Source: Lachnoanaerobaculum orale
Lineage (GTDB): Bacteria; Bacillota; Clostridia; Lachnospirales; Lachnospiraceae
Direction of reading: 5' to 3'
NCBI RefSeq assembly: GCF_003862485.1
Contig: NZ_RRCM01000002.1
Coordinates: 32,264 to 96,263, forward strand
Length of the DNA: 64,000 bases
Positions 54,703 through 64,000 of the stretch are shown here, piece after piece. Each line of letters opens with the position of its first letter. The first letter of the stretch is position 1. Below the pieces are notes generated by a model, which made no database searches, was not told where the DNA came from, and worked only from the letters and a program-made list of their open reading frames with translations. The translations under genes and the position numbers were made by a program.

Positions 54703-55860
54703 TCAGTCTAATAAAAAGTCACTCATAACCATATTGCTTAAATCAAGTCCCTTGTCTGTAAGTCTCAGATAAGGTGAATTGTACTCCATAAGATTCAACA
54801 TAATATTTCTCTTTATCTGTCTGTCATACAGCTCAAACATATCTATACCGAACTTTTCATTGAACTCATGCCTTGAGACTCCTCTTGTCAGCCTTAATCC
54901 GAGGAACATAAACTCTTCCATATTTGCCTTTTTATCAAGCTCTTCTATGTCGCAATAAAGCGGCGTAATATCCTGCTGCATCTTGATATTCATATACTTT
55001 TTGTAGTCGCCCTCTACATGGAAACGCCTGTTCATCACATATCCCGATGCGCCTACTCCAAGTCCCAGATATGATACCCCGGTCCAATACCCTATATTGT
55101 GCCTACACTCTCTGCCGGGCTTTGAGTAGTTGCTTATCTCATATCTCTCATATCCGTGCTCTTTCAGGATATCCTTTGTTACGGCATACATTTCTCTGTC
55201 CACATTTTCATCAGGAAGCAAAGCTTTCCCCTCTTCACTGCCGTACTTGTCAAAGAAAGGTGTATCCGGTTCTACAATCAATGAATACGCACTGATATGT
55301 TCAGGTCTAAGCTCACAAACTCTCTTTAGGGTAGTCTTATAGCTGTCAACTGTCTGATAAGGCAGTCCGCTCATAAGGTCCACATTGATATTTGTGAATC
55401 CGAACTCTCTTGCAAGCTGATAACTTTGCAAAAAGTCCTTATAAGTATGTATTCTGCCAAGCGCTTCAAGCTCTTTTTCTATACTGCTTTGCAATCCGAA
55501 GCTTATTCTGTTTATACCCGCCTTTTTGATATGCATTATCTTGCTCTTTGACAATGTACCCGGGTTACACTCTATAGTGATTTCAGCATCAGTTGCCACA
55601 ATAAAGCTTTCACGTATGGTATTCATTATCTCAAGTATCCATATACCGCTGAGTGTGGTCGGAGTGCCTCCGCCTATAAATATGGAGCTGACCAAATAAT
55701 CTCTGTAGTTTTCTCCCTGTGCTCTTATCTCCTCTGTAAGCTGTGCAACATAGGCTCTTTTCTCACTGTCATCTGCTGCAAACGACAAAAAATCACAGTA
55801 TCCGCATTTTTTTTCACAAAAAGGTATATGTACATATAATTCCAACTTTTTCATAGACAT
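54703..55860 (-). CDS. hemW: HemW heme chaperone, radical SAM (HemN-like)
   Basis: 385 residues. ELYVHIPFCEKKCGYCDF has the CxxxCxxC cluster motif of radical SAM enzymes; SIFIGGGTPTTLSG, ISFGLQSSIEKELEALGR and INVDLMSGLPYQT are HemN/HemW motifs. The extra N-terminal cysteine patterns of true HemN are absent, so HemW is favoured. It lies four bases after lepA, a frequent bacterial pairing. Confidence 0.92.
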   Translation of the reverse strand: MSMKKLELYVHIPFCEKKCGYCDFLSFAADDSEKRAYVAQLTEEIRAQGENYRDYLVSSIFIGGGTPTTLSGIWILEIMNTIRESFIVATDAEITIECNPGTLSKSKIMHIKKAGINRISFGLQSSIEKELEALGRIHTYKDFLQSYQLAREFGFTNINVDLMSGLPYQTVDSYKTTLKRVCELRPEHISAYSLIVEPDTPFFDKYGSEEGKALLPDENVDREMYAVTKDILKEHGYERYEISNYSKPGRECRHNIGYWTGVSYLGLGVGASGYVMNRRFHVEGDYKKYMNIKMQQDITPLYCDIEELDKKANMEEFMFLGLRLTRGVSRHEFNEKFGIDMFELYDRQIKRNIMLNLMEYNSPYLRLTDKGLDLSNMVMSDFLLD

Positions 55861-55863
55861 TAT

Positions 55864-57675
55864 CTAATCCTCATCCAATTTCAGTACACTCATAAATGCC
55901 TTTTGAGGGATTTCGACATTACCGATCTGTCTCATTCTCTTCTTACCCTCTTTTTGCTTTTCAAGCAGTTTTCTCTTTCTGGTAATATCTCCTCCGTAGC
56001 ACTTTGCAAGTACGTCTTTTCTCATTGCCTTTACAGTCTCTCTTGCAATGACCTTTGATCCGACCGCCGCCTGTATAGGTATCTCAAACAGGTGTCTCGG
56101 TATCTCTTCTTTTAATTTCTCACACATCTTTCTGCCTCGTTCGTAAGCGGAGTCTGCGTGAACTATAAATGAGAGTGCATCCACTTCTTCCTTATTTATC
56201 AATATATCAAGTTTTACAAGTTTTGAAGGAACATATCCCTTCAGGTCGTAATCAAGTGAAGCATAACCTCTTGACCTTGACTTTAATGCATCAAAGAAAT
56301 CATATATTATCTCGTTGAGCGGCAAATCATATCTTAAAATGGCACGATTTTCCTCTATATACTCCATTCCAAGATATACACCTCTTCTCTCCTGACACAG
56401 ATTCATAATGGATCCCACGAATTCCTTGGTAAGCATTATCTCTGCGGAAACTATAGGTTCTTCCATATGCTCTATCTCTGAAGGGTCGGGCAGGTTTGAA
56501 GGATTGGTAAGTTCTATCACTTCACCGTTTGTCTTAAATACCTTGTATACAACTCCCGGAGCTGTGGTCACAAGGTCAAGATTATATTCTCTTTCAAGTC
56601 TTTCCTGTATTACTTCAAGGTGCAAAAGCCCTAAGAATCCGCATCTGAATCCGAATCCAAGTGCCAGTGAGGTCTCAGGTTCAAAGAAAAGTGATGCGTC
56701 GTTAAGCTGCAATTTTTCAAGTGCCTCTCTTAAGTCATTATACTTTGCTCCGTCCGCCGGATAGAGTCCGCAGTACACCATGGAAGTAACCTTTTTATAT
56801 CCGGGAAGCGCCTCTTTACAAGGATTGTTGTTAAGTGTAATGGTATCACCGACTCTTGTATCTTTTACATTCTTGATACTTGCGGTGATATACCCTACCA
56901 TTCCTGCAGAGAGTTCATCACATGGGATAAACTGTCCTGCGCCGAAATATCCTACTTCCACTACTTCTTCCACAGCACCTGTTGCCATCATCTTTATGGC
57001 GTCACCTTTTTTTACACTGCCTTCTTTTATACGCACAAAGACTATTACTCCCTTATATGAGTCGTATATGGAGTCAAATATAAGTGCCTGAAGCGGTGCA
57101 TTGATATCTCCGTTAGGTGAAGGAATTTTGGCTACTATCGCTTCAAGTACGTCCTCTATATTAAGTCCCATTTTTGCGGATATTCGCGGTGCATCATGTG
57201 CCTCAATACCTATAACATCTTCTATCTCACTTGCAACAAGGTCAGGGTCCGCACTCGGCAAATCCACCTTATTTATAACCGGGAACACTTCAAGGTCATG
57301 GTCAAGTGCCATATATACATTGGCAAGAGTCTGCGCTTCTATTCCCTGTGCCGCATCCACTACAAGTATTGCTCCGTCACAGGCCGCAAGTGATCTTGAC
57401 ACCTCATAGTTGAAGTCTACATGCCCCGGTGTATCTATCAAATTGAATATGTATTCATTGCCGTCATTTGCTTTGTATACTGTTCTTACCGCCTGACTTT
57501 TTATGGTAATGCCTCTCTCACGCTCCAAGTCCATATTGTCAAGCACCTGTGCCTGCATCTCTCTGCTGGTCAACAGTCCGGTCTTTTCTATAATCCTGTC
57601 TGCAAGTGTAGACTTACCATGGTCTATATGTGCAATAATACAAAAATTTCTAATCTTACTCTGGTCAACAGTCAT
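55864..57675 (-). CDS. lepA: Elongation factor 4
   Basis: 603 residues. [15 protein letters not shown] is the P-loop, [16 protein letters not shown] the switch II motif and [10 protein letters not shown] the guanine-recognition loop. EF-G-like domains follow, with the LepA-specific C-terminal domain ending [20 protein letters not shown] and [17 protein letters not shown]. It binds stalled ribosomes and affects initiation. About 60 bases separate it from the M20 peptidase gene, with possible promoter sequence there. Confidence 0.96.
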   Translation of the reverse strand: MTVDQSKIRNFCIIAHIDHGKSTLADRIIEKTGLLTSREMQAQVLDNMDLERERGITIKSQAVRTVYKANDGNEYIFNLIDTPGHVDFNYEVSRSLAACDGAILVVDAAQGIEAQTLANVYMALDHDLEVFPVINKVDLPSADPDLVASEIEDVIGIEAHDAPRISAKMGLNIEDVLEAIVAKIPSPNGDINAPLQALIFDSIYDSYKGVIVFVRIKEGSVKKGDAIKMMATGAVEEVVEVGYFGAGQFIPCDELSAGMVGYITASIKNVKDTRVGDTITLNNNPCKEALPGYKKVTSMVYCGLYPADGAKYNDLREALEKLQLNDASLFFEPETSLALGFGFRCGFLGLLHLEVIQERLEREYNLDLVTTAPGVVYKVFKTNGEVIELTNPSNLPDPSEIEHMEEPIVSAEIMLTKEFVGSIMNLCQERRGVYLGMEYIEENRAILRYDLPLNEIIYDFFDALKSRSRGYASLDYDLKGYVPSKLVKLDILINKEEVDALSFIVHADSAYERGRKMCEKLKEEIPRHLFEIPIQAAVGSKVIARETVKAMRKDVLAKCYGGDITRKRKLLEKQKEGKKRMRQIGNVEIPQKAFMSVLKLDED

Positions 57676-57735
57676 CTTTTCTTCCTATCGTTAAAAGTTG
57701 ATAATAATGCTTATAATACCATTTTTTTGAGGTTC

Positions 57736-58884
57736 TTACAATCCGGTCATTATATCCATATACAACCTACAGGACTCAAACAACTGCTTCAGCTCTACAT
57801 ATTCATTCTCCCTATGTACCACAGCCAAATCTCCGGGGCCTATTATTACAGGGACGAGTCCGTTCTTTATAAGTTTACTTGCATCTGTCGAACCTGAGAA
57901 GGTTTCAAAGCAAGGCTCTGTTCTCAGGTTTTCAAGGCTTGAACTTATCGCCTTTATAAGTTCGTTTTCTTTATCCGTATGCCATGAATCTCTCATATCG
58001 GCAATCTCATATGTTGCGTCAAAATGCGGATTTTCATCCTTTATCTCTTTTATCAGCTCTTCAAGCTTTTCCCATATCTTGCTTGGCTCATGTCCCACCT
58101 GTAGTCTTGCATCCACAGTAAATACACATCTGTCAGGCACTACCTGAGGCTCCACTCCGGCATTTATAGCAAGTGTACGCCAAAATGTATCCGGATACTC
58201 CTTAAACTCTGTATGCTTTATCTTTTCTATAAGTTTTATTGCAAGATATATCGCATTCTCTCCCACACCTTTTTGAGAACCGTGTGCAGTCATACCGTGT
58301 ACACAGATATCCGCCCATGTCCTGCCCTTTTGTTCATTACATATATGCATATTTGTAGGCTCACAAACCACCAGATACTTTGCAGTATCAAATACCGGAT
58401 TTTTATATAATGCTCTTGAACCCTTCATATAATTTTCTTCATCAATAGTTGCCGCAAGTATTATATCTCTTTTCGGAGTAATATTGTTTCTCTTTAAAAG
58501 TATCATAGCATACAGCGCACTTAAAAGTCCGCTCTTCATATCCGCACTTCCTCTGCCGTAGAGTTTGCCATCCTTTATAGTGGAAGTAAAAGGCGGTGTA
58601 TTCCATCTTTTCATCTCGTCATCAGATACAGGTACCACATCCATATGCCCTGTAAATACTATAGCATCTTTTTTGGTTGCTCCCTTTATTTTAGCCAAAA
58701 TATCATACCTGTCCTTTTCCACAGGTACTATAGAATACTCTATACCGTTTTCTTTCAAAAGTCCTTCGACATATTCACACATAGGCCTTTCATTTCCTGT
58801 AGGATTGGTACTTTTTATATCCACCGCATTTGAAAGAATCTTTACCAACTCATCTTCTTCAACCAAATCAAAAAACTCCTGCAT
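57736..58884 (-). CDS. M20-family metallopeptidase/deacylase (ArgE/DapE-like)
   Basis: About 382 residues. FTGHMDVVPVSDDEMKRW gives the first metal ligands, LYGRGSADMKSGLLSALYA the bridging Asp, and AATIDEENYMKGS the catalytic Glu with a nearby metal ligand. The lid domain follows (ICVHGMTAHGSQKGVGENAI). Members remove acyl groups from amino acids or cut small peptides. The ATG at 58884 behind GGAG is preferred over one at 58899. Confidence 0.87.
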   Translation of the reverse strand: MQEFFDLVEEDELVKILSNAVDIKSTNPTGNERPMCEYVEGLLKENGIEYSIVPVEKDRYDILAKIKGATKKDAIVFTGHMDVVPVSDDEMKRWNTPPFTSTIKDGKLYGRGSADMKSGLLSALYAMILLKRNNITPKRDIILAATIDEENYMKGSRALYKNPVFDTAKYLVVCEPTNMHICNEQKGRTWADICVHGMTAHGSQKGVGENAIYLAIKLIEKIKHTEFKEYPDTFWRTLAINAGVEPQVVPDRCVFTVDARLQVGHEPSKIWEKLEELIKEIKDENPHFDATYEIADMRDSWHTDKENELIKAISSSLENLRTEPCFETFSGSTDASKLIKNGLVPVIIGPGDLAVVHRENEYVELKQLFESCRLYMDIMTGL

Positions 58885-59080
58885 AATATCTCCATTCATA
58901 ATTATCTCTAAAATATTTTATGTTTATCAACAAACTGAGTATATTTTACTATTTTAAAAATATTTTTTCTACTTTTAAAAAATTTATATTACTAACAAAC
59001 GCACCACTTCTTACAATATAAGTTTTATATGAACTCAGTTGTCAAATCAGGTTGTTTAGGTGATAATGTAAGTGAAACGC

Positions 59081-59109
59081 TTTACATTTTAGTGTAAATA
59101 GAATACAAT
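59081..59109 (+). promoter_or_regulatory. Promoter and operator of the RelB/YoeB module
   Basis: TTTACA (59081-59086), a 17-base spacer and TACAAT (59104-59109) form the promoter. TTTACA and TGTAAA (59093-59098) also form an inverted repeat over the -35 region, where the antitoxin complex would repress. Confidence 0.6.
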
Positions 59110-59133
59110 AAACTAAAAGTGAGGAGAATTATT

Positions 59134-59391
59134 ATGGCACAGATTAGCTTAAGAATTGATGATGATGTAAAAATGAATGCAGAGAAAGTATGTAAAGATA
59201 TTGGAATGTCAATGTCTACAGCAGTTAATATCTATTTAAAAAGACTTGGGGCAGAGCGACGAATACCTTTTGAAGTATCTGCAGATCCTTTCTTCAGTAA
59301 AGAAAATATGGATGAATTGGAGAGAAGAATCGCCAATATTCGCACAGGGAAAAGCGTGTTAAAAGAACATGAATTAACGGGAGTTGAATAA
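59134..59391 (+). CDS. RelB/DinJ-family antitoxin
   Basis: 85 residues. AQISLRIDDDVKMNAEKVCK is the ribbon-helix-helix strand and helix, GMSMSTAVNIYLKRLGAERR and IPFEVSAD continue the RelB/DinJ pattern, and the C-terminal ERRIANIRTGKSVLKEHEL would wrap the toxin. GGAG before the ATG at 59134 decides the start over an earlier GTG. It overlaps the toxin by one base (TAATG) and sits behind a self-overlapping operator. Confidence 0.9.
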   Translation: MAQISLRIDDDVKMNAEKVCKDIGMSMSTAVNIYLKRLGAERRIPFEVSADPFFSKENMDELERRIANIRTGKSVLKEHELTGVE

Positions 59392-59654
59392 TGCGAAAAC
59401 TATGGGATGATAATGCATGGGAAGAATATCTTTATTGGCAAACACACGATAAAAAGATTTTAAAGAAAATCCACAGATTATTAACAGATATTGATAGAAA
59501 CGGATATGAGTGTACCGGAAAGCCTGAACCGCTTAGTGGAAACCTTTCAGGATATTGGAGTGTTCGTATTGATGAAAAAAATCGAATTGTATTTAGAATA
59601 TTCGAAAACAGTATTGAAATAATACAGTGTGGTTCTCACTATGGTGACAAATAA
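59391..59654 (+). CDS. yoeB: YoeB/Txe-family mRNA interferase toxin
   Basis: 87 residues, normal length for YoeB. WDDNAWEEYLYWQTHDKKIL is the N-terminal signature, GKPEPLSGNLSGYWSVRID the core strand region, NRIVFRI the catalytic Arg area and CGSHYGDK the terminal His-Tyr pair. YoeB cuts mRNA in the ribosomal A site. The antitoxin directly ahead is of RelB/DinJ rather than YefM type by sequence, a mixed pairing also seen elsewhere. Confidence 0.92.
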   Translation: MRKLWDDNAWEEYLYWQTHDKKILKKIHRLLTDIDRNGYECTGKPEPLSGNLSGYWSVRIDEKNRIVFRIFENSIEIIQCGSHYGDK

Positions 59655-59753
59655 GTTTACACTTAAAAACGTTATGTCGATATAGTGTGGATTTGTTGCT
59701 GTTCACTTTTAAAACTTAATCGTATTCAGATAGTATTTACTCATAATATAAGG

Positions 59754-59784
59754 TCCCCTATGATTTGTATTTTGTCATAGGGGA
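59754..59784. terminator. Bidirectional terminator between YoeB and comEC
   Basis: TCCCCTATGA (59754-59763) pairs perfectly with TCATAGGGGA (59775-59784) around an 11-base loop. It separates the convergent YoeB module and comEC operon. Confidence 0.7.
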
Positions 59785-59880
59785 ACTTTCGTTTAACAAT
59801 TGTTTACAAAAAGGTATTCTCATACCGGTAGACTAAAAGAATGTTTAAAGCACAAATTAAATAACCGATACTATATTCTC

Positions 59881-62121
59881 TTACCTTAGCTTCACCTCTA
59901 TCGCTCCCATCTTTGCCGTTTCATAAATAGTGCAGCCGTTTTCTTTCAATGTATCCAGAGTTTCACTGCTTGGGTGGCCGTAGTGGTTGTTCTTACCGTA
60001 GGATATAACCGCGTAGGTAGGACTTACATTCTCTATAAAGGCTTTTAAAGAAGAGTTTTTTGAGCCGTGGTGTGCCACCTTCAGTATGTCAACCTTGCCG
60101 ATATCACCGTATTTTAAAATACTCTCTTCACTTGACCTACCGATATCTCCTGTAAACAATAATCTTTTATCAAAAGCCTCTACAATAAATGTCTGGCTTT
60201 GCTCGTTTACATTTTCCTTAGGCTTCTTATCGGGCCACAGACATTCAATCTTTAAATGCCCGAGGTTTAAGTGATCACCTCTGCTTAAATACACCACATT
60301 AGTCCCGCAGTTTGCCGCCTTTTGCTTCAATTCATCATACGAGGTATCATTCATTGCCTGATAAGGCAGGTACAAATTTTCAATCCTTATATCACTCTCA
60401 AGCAGATACAACACTCCGCTTATATGGTCAATATCTGAATGTGTGACAAAGGACATCTCTATATCATCCACACCCTTATACAATAAAAACGGCTCCATAG
60501 TATACTCACCCAGAGAAAGCTTTGAGGTGCTGCCGCAATCTATCAAAATATCATTGTCATCAATATGCATATAGATGCCGTCACCCTGTCCCACATCCAA
60601 GTAAATCACCTCATCTCTTTTAAAAAACGGAAATAAAATAAAAACAGACGGAATACAAAGCAGTAAAAAAACTCTTTTCTTCTTAAAAATTGTCAAAGCT
60701 GTCAATACAGTCAATACAGTGTAATAGATAAAAATCTGTATAATATCCGGTCTGCCAAAGACAAGCCTATGCAAAGGCAAACGACTTGCCGCTTCACAGA
60801 TAAACTCATAGAAATCTAAAATACCCACTGCAATAAGGCTAATATACTTATATAAAAATACACCGACTATATTAAACACAAGTGATAATATAGAAGAATA
60901 CAGCACAAAGCTCATAAGCGGAATCACCACGATGTTTAATAAAAAAGCGTATACCGGAAAAGTATAAAAATAGTATAGAATAAGCGGCAACGTCAGAATC
61001 TGAACTCCGATACTTACAAGCATTACTTCAAATACTTTTTCACTGAAGTTTTTCTTTTCTTTTTTTAATTTCTTCAGCACAAATGCAAGCACTCCGCCAA
61101 GACTTAACACGGCTCCGAATGAGAGTTGAAAGCTTACTCCAAAAACTTCAAACGGAGATATAAAACATATAATTACCGCACTGATGCAAAGTGCCGATAT
61201 CAGACAGTAGCTTCTTCCAAGTACCTCCGCGATAAAATAAAGTACAAGCATAACTCCCGCTCTTGCGATGCTTACACCGTCACCTACCAAAAGCCCGTAA
61301 AACAGCAGAAATATACTTGCGAATCCTGCCGAAAATAAAAAACTTCTTTGCAATATTTTCCTTAAAAGCTTATAAAGACCGATTCCAAGCAATGAGACAT
61401 GAAGACCGGATATTGCCAACAGGTGTGCAATACCGTTTTTTTGATACATTTTGTATACATCTTTATCAAGGTCAGCCCTTACCCCAAGCAAAATCGCTTT
61501 TATAAGTCCCGCAGTTTTTTCATCAAATATACTCTCTATTCTTTTAGACAAATACTGTCGCAGATTAAAGAAAAAACAACCTATAAGGTCACAGCTTTTA
61601 TCTGTAACGGTATATTTGTTTACAGTCATTTTACAGTATATACCCTTTGTTCTGTAGTAGTTTTTTGCATCAAATTCGCCGGGGTTTGGATTACTTTTTA
61701 TCTCTTCCGCCTTTCCGTAAAAACTGACGCTGTTACCTATACTTATATCGCCGTAAAACTTATCCGCGTCCAGATAATATATCATACCCCTTGATGTAAA
61801 AATCACCATATCATCCTTGAAGCCGATACTTTTTATATTTTTGCAAACATATTTATTTTCTTTTTTGTTGTCCACATTCTGTGATACAAATTCTCTTTCA
61901 AATCGGATTTCATACTTGATTCTAAGCGTGAATATAATAAAGAAGGTAAAGAAAATAAGAATATATATTTTTTTGATTTGAATTATTTTTTTGAATACTA
62001 AGATAAGACAGACCGAAACCGGGATGACACAAATCACCCCAAGTTTCAGTATACTTATATAACATCCCATAAGCTCTCCAAGCAGGCAGGCCGTTACTAT
62101 AAGTACACATGGTCTTTTCAT
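59881..62121 (-). CDS. comEC: ComEC/Rec2 DNA-uptake channel
   Basis: 746 residues. The middle has many membrane helices with GIAHLLAISGLHVSLLGIGL, the competence-domain signature. The C-terminal third is a metallo-beta-lactamase-like domain: YLDVGQGDGIYMHID, FVTHSDIDHISGVLYLLES and HHGSKNSSLKAFIE. ComEC carries single-stranded DNA across the membrane in natural transformation. All three expected regions are present, so it is likely intact. It overlaps the GerMN gene by one base. Confidence 0.93.
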   Translation of the reverse strand: MKRPCVLIVTACLLGELMGCYISILKLGVICVIPVSVCLILVFKKIIQIKKIYILIFFTFFIIFTLRIKYEIRFEREFVSQNVDNKKENKYVCKNIKSIGFKDDMVIFTSRGMIYYLDADKFYGDISIGNSVSFYGKAEEIKSNPNPGEFDAKNYYRTKGIYCKMTVNKYTVTDKSCDLIGCFFFNLRQYLSKRIESIFDEKTAGLIKAILLGVRADLDKDVYKMYQKNGIAHLLAISGLHVSLLGIGLYKLLRKILQRSFLFSAGFASIFLLFYGLLVGDGVSIARAGVMLVLYFIAEVLGRSYCLISALCISAVIICFISPFEVFGVSFQLSFGAVLSLGGVLAFVLKKLKKEKKNFSEKVFEVMLVSIGVQILTLPLILYYFYTFPVYAFLLNIVVIPLMSFVLYSSILSLVFNIVGVFLYKYISLIAVGILDFYEFICEAASRLPLHRLVFGRPDIIQIFIYYTVLTVLTALTIFKKKRVFLLLCIPSVFILFPFFKRDEVIYLDVGQGDGIYMHIDDNDILIDCGSTSKLSLGEYTMEPFLLYKGVDDIEMSFVTHSDIDHISGVLYLLESDIRIENLYLPYQAMNDTSYDELKQKAANCGTNVVYLSRGDHLNLGHLKIECLWPDKKPKENVNEQSQTFIVEAFDKRLLFTGDIGRSSEESILKYGDIGKVDILKVAHHGSKNSSLKAFIENVSPTYAVISYGKNNHYGHPSSETLDTLKENGCTIYETAKMGAIEVKLR

Positions 62122-63047
62122 TATTTTTCCTCTTTTACATAGTCAAGATTTCTCTCTACAGAAGTCCCCAAAGAAATCGAATTATAATTTTTATCTGATT
62201 TACCGTTTACCAGTATCTGCACACGAGATATATTCGGCAGTTCGGAAAGTGAATCCACTATTGAATATATTGTAATACTGTCCAAAACATCAGGCAATGC
62301 ATTTAAAAAGCCTTCATCAAAATTTACATAGCAAATGCCTTCATTCACAGTGACACTTATAACCTTCGTATCATTAGGTATAGTGGCCTTAAGTCTCGTA
62401 TTGGCCGGTCCCTTCATAAGCTCGTCTATTATAAGTCTCTCTTTTGAAGTGTTCATATCGTAGAACATCTCTCTGGTCTCAGGCACCAGCTTCGTTCCTT
62501 CTTCATCTGCAAAATACAGTGTCAGAGTTGCTTTTTCAAAGCTGTTTACATTTGATACACTGTTTATAAAATTGCTTGAACTTATAAGTCCAACATTCTC
62601 TCCAAGCGCATTGATAAGCGGCTGGTCTCCTGAACGAATACTTATATAATCTATTCCGTCTATCTGCGTCAGAGTCTTTGCCAGTGCCGCTCTTGCAAGC
62701 ACCTCTCTGCTCACATCCATGCTTTGATAATTGGTATCAAAGTTCAGATACAGTATATTACCGTCTCTGTTAAATCCCTGAAATGTAACCTTGTCAGGCA
62801 ACGCGCTTAATGCCTCCAGATCATCCGGCACTTTTAAAAACTGTGTCATAAGCTCATCCACCAGTTCGTCCACATCATCATTTGGGAGTGAGACCGTATA
62901 TCTGTTTTCTACAAGCTTGTCCATTGCGGTATTTATATAATATACATAGTATTCGGTTTCTGAAAGAGGTTTATCATCTTTCTTCTTACAAGCTGTAAGG
63001 CTAAATGAAAACAGTATCATCAAAAAAAGTAAGATTTTATTTTTCAT
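62121..63047 (-). CDS. GerMN-domain lipoprotein
   Basis: 308 residues. A lipoprotein signal (ILLFLMILFSFSLTAC, cysteine 20) is followed by two copies of a GerMN-like domain: DGNILYLNFDTNYQSMDVS in the first and INEGICYVNFDEGFLNALPD-like sequence (NEGICYVNFDEGF) in the second, each with an LVxxL-type helix before it. GerM proteins act at the cell surface in sporulation and germination, but the domain also occurs in non-sporulating Firmicutes beside sensor kinases, as here. It overlaps the kinase gene by four bases. Confidence 0.85.
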   Translation of the reverse strand: MKNKILLFLMILFSFSLTACKKKDDKPLSETEYYVYYINTAMDKLVENRYTVSLPNDDVDELVDELMTQFLKVPDDLEALSALPDKVTFQGFNRDGNILYLNFDTNYQSMDVSREVLARAALAKTLTQIDGIDYISIRSGDQPLINALGENVGLISSSNFINSVSNVNSFEKATLTLYFADEEGTKLVPETREMFYDMNTSKERLIIDELMKGPANTRLKATIPNDTKVISVTVNEGICYVNFDEGFLNALPDVLDSITIYSIVDSLSELPNISRVQILVNGKSDKNYNSISLGTSVERNLDYVKEEK

Positions 63048-64000
63048 TTTTTATCCCTCCTTTTTACATGATTCAGAGGAATTCTTACTGTGAAGGTGGT
63101 TCCCTCGCCCTCTTTACTTGACACTTTTATAATACCGTCATGCAGATGCACTACATTTCTGGTAATTGCAAGCCCAAGTCCTGTACCGCCTGTCTGTCTT
63201 GATCTTGCCTTGTCAATACGGTAAAACCTTTCAAATATAAGATCCTGATATTCAGGTGCAATGCCGTCTCCGGAGTCCTTTACCTGAATATAGAAAAACT
63301 TGTGGTCGGCGTCAATACTTACCTTTACAAAACCGCCGTCCTTATTATATTTTATGGCATTTTCTATCAGATTGTTGATGGCAAGTGAAAGCTTGGTCTC
63401 GTCCACATCCGCACTCACCTCTCTGATAGTCTCAAATGTCAGCTCAATATCTCTTTTATCGGCTATAGGCCTTAGTCTCTTTAATATCTGCTTTATAAGC
63501 TGATTGATATCCACCTGCTCGGTTACCAATGTATTTGCCGCCTTGTCAAGCTTTACAAGTGACAAAAGGTCGTCAATTATCTTTGCCTCTCTGTCTATCT
63601 CATCTGAAATATCATGCATAAACTCCGCATACATCTCATTCGGCACATTCTCCATACCTATCAGCGAGTCCGCCAAAACTCTTATTGAGGTGATAGGAGT
63701 CTTCAGCTCATGTGACACATTTGCCACGAACTCATCTCTTAACTTGTCCGCCGCCTGTAACTTTGCCAGTGTCGTATTGATATTCTCGGATATGGACTTT
63801 GTAAGCTTATACTCATTATGCTCAAGCTTTTGATCAAGCTTTCCGTACCCTATACTTGCTATATCGTCTCTCAGTTTTGTCAGCGGCCTAAGCAGTCTGC
63901 CCGCCGTTATTATAGAGAGTACAACTACTATGGCCGACAATGTAATATAAAGGAATCTCTCTGTATTACCTACCCCTTCCGCTACCGCAATCAAATTGTC
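63044..64000 (-). CDS. Sensor histidine kinase, C-terminal part (continues beyond the window)
   Basis: About 318 residues visible, with the frame open to the right edge, so the N-terminus is missing. A membrane helix (FLYITLSAIVVVLSIITAG) leads into a HAMP region (RLLRPLTKLRDDIASIG), the H box NVSHELKTPITSIRVLADSL with the phosphorylated His, the N box NNLIENAIKYN, and the G boxes DSGDGIAPEYQD and GGTGLGLAITRNVV. This is a PhoR/WalK-like kinase. It shares a transcript with the GerMN lipoprotein. Confidence 0.93.
   Translation of the reverse strand, partial: DNLIAVAEGVGNTERFLYITLSAIVVVLSIITAGRLLRPLTKLRDDIASIGYGKLDQKLEHNEYKLTKSISENINTTLAKLQAADKLRDEFVANVSHELKTPITSIRVLADSLIGMENVPNEMYAEFMHDISDEIDREAKIIDDLLSLVKLDKAANTLVTEQVDINQLIKQILKRLRPIADKRDIELTFETIREVSADVDETKLSLAINNLIENAIKYNKDGGFVKVSIDADHKFFYIQVKDSGDGIAPEYQDLIFERFYRIDKARSRQTGGTGLGLAITRNVVHLHDGIIKVSSKEGEGTTFTVRIPLNHVKRRDKK

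Overview
The window looks like chromosomal DNA of a low-GC Firmicute, most likely an anaerobic member of the Lachnospiraceae (a Lachnoanaerobaculum-type organism would fit). Reasons: strong AGGAGG ribosome sites, AT-rich intergenic DNA, choline-binding cell-wall proteins, a complete F-type ATP synthase whose c subunit carries a sodium-binding signature, a GerM-type lipoprotein, and several RelB-type antitoxins. The genus is an inference; no rRNA gene is present.

Region 1 (1-16143) is an AT-rich conflict island, all on the minus strand. It starts with a WYL-type regulator (13989-14939) and continues with a membrane-associated HNH protein, a two-GTPase dynamin, a second dynamin, a tail-anchored small protein, a cysteine-rich ORF with no normal start, a HerA-type ATPase with a glycine-zipper and Ser-rich insert, a WHH nuclease toxin broken by one nonsense codon, and a SUKH immunity protein. 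A separate rloA-rloB unit with its own promoter follows. The island is bounded by a 101-bp exact direct repeat (2-102 and 15444-15544) made of the 3' part of an rpn nuclease gene, beginning at a ribosome site and ATG internal to that gene. Recombination between the copies would remove about 15.4 kb and could restore one rpn gene.

Region 2 (16345-17660) holds a lone RelB-like antitoxin and a GNAT-type toxin with a 60-residue partner. Region 3 (17664-32109, minus) is a rhamnose-containing cell-surface glycan operon: rfbA, rfbB, rfbD, glmM, leuA, five or more glycosyltransferases, two flippases and an ATP-grasp enzyme. Region 4 (32212-39431, minus) is the ATP synthase operon atpZ-I-B-E-F-H-A-G-D-C with a clear promoter and terminator. 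Region 5 (39600-43040, plus) encodes two secreted choline-binding proteins, the second a GH25 lysozyme. Region 6 (43044-44813) is an HTH/TPR pair.

Region 7 (44834-58884, minus) is a tightly packed supraoperon: an M20 peptidase, lepA, hemW, a threonine-aldolase-like enzyme, a DegT aminotransferase, a PEP-synthase-like dikinase, a GNAT protein, a DgkA-type kinase, a CarS-like cytidylyltransferase, pssA, psd, a UbiA-type prenyltransferase and glf. It reads as a lipid or lipid-glycan pathway of unclear product. Region 8 (59081-64000) has a RelB/YoeB toxin-antitoxin pair, then comEC, a GerMN lipoprotein and the C-terminal part of a sensor histidine kinase cut by the window edge.

The most novel-looking content is the WYL-HNH-dynamin-dynamin-HerA-WHH-SUKH assembly and its rpn-repeat boundaries. 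Second comes the CarS/PssA/Psd/UbiA/GNAT/dikinase/DegT lipid cluster.
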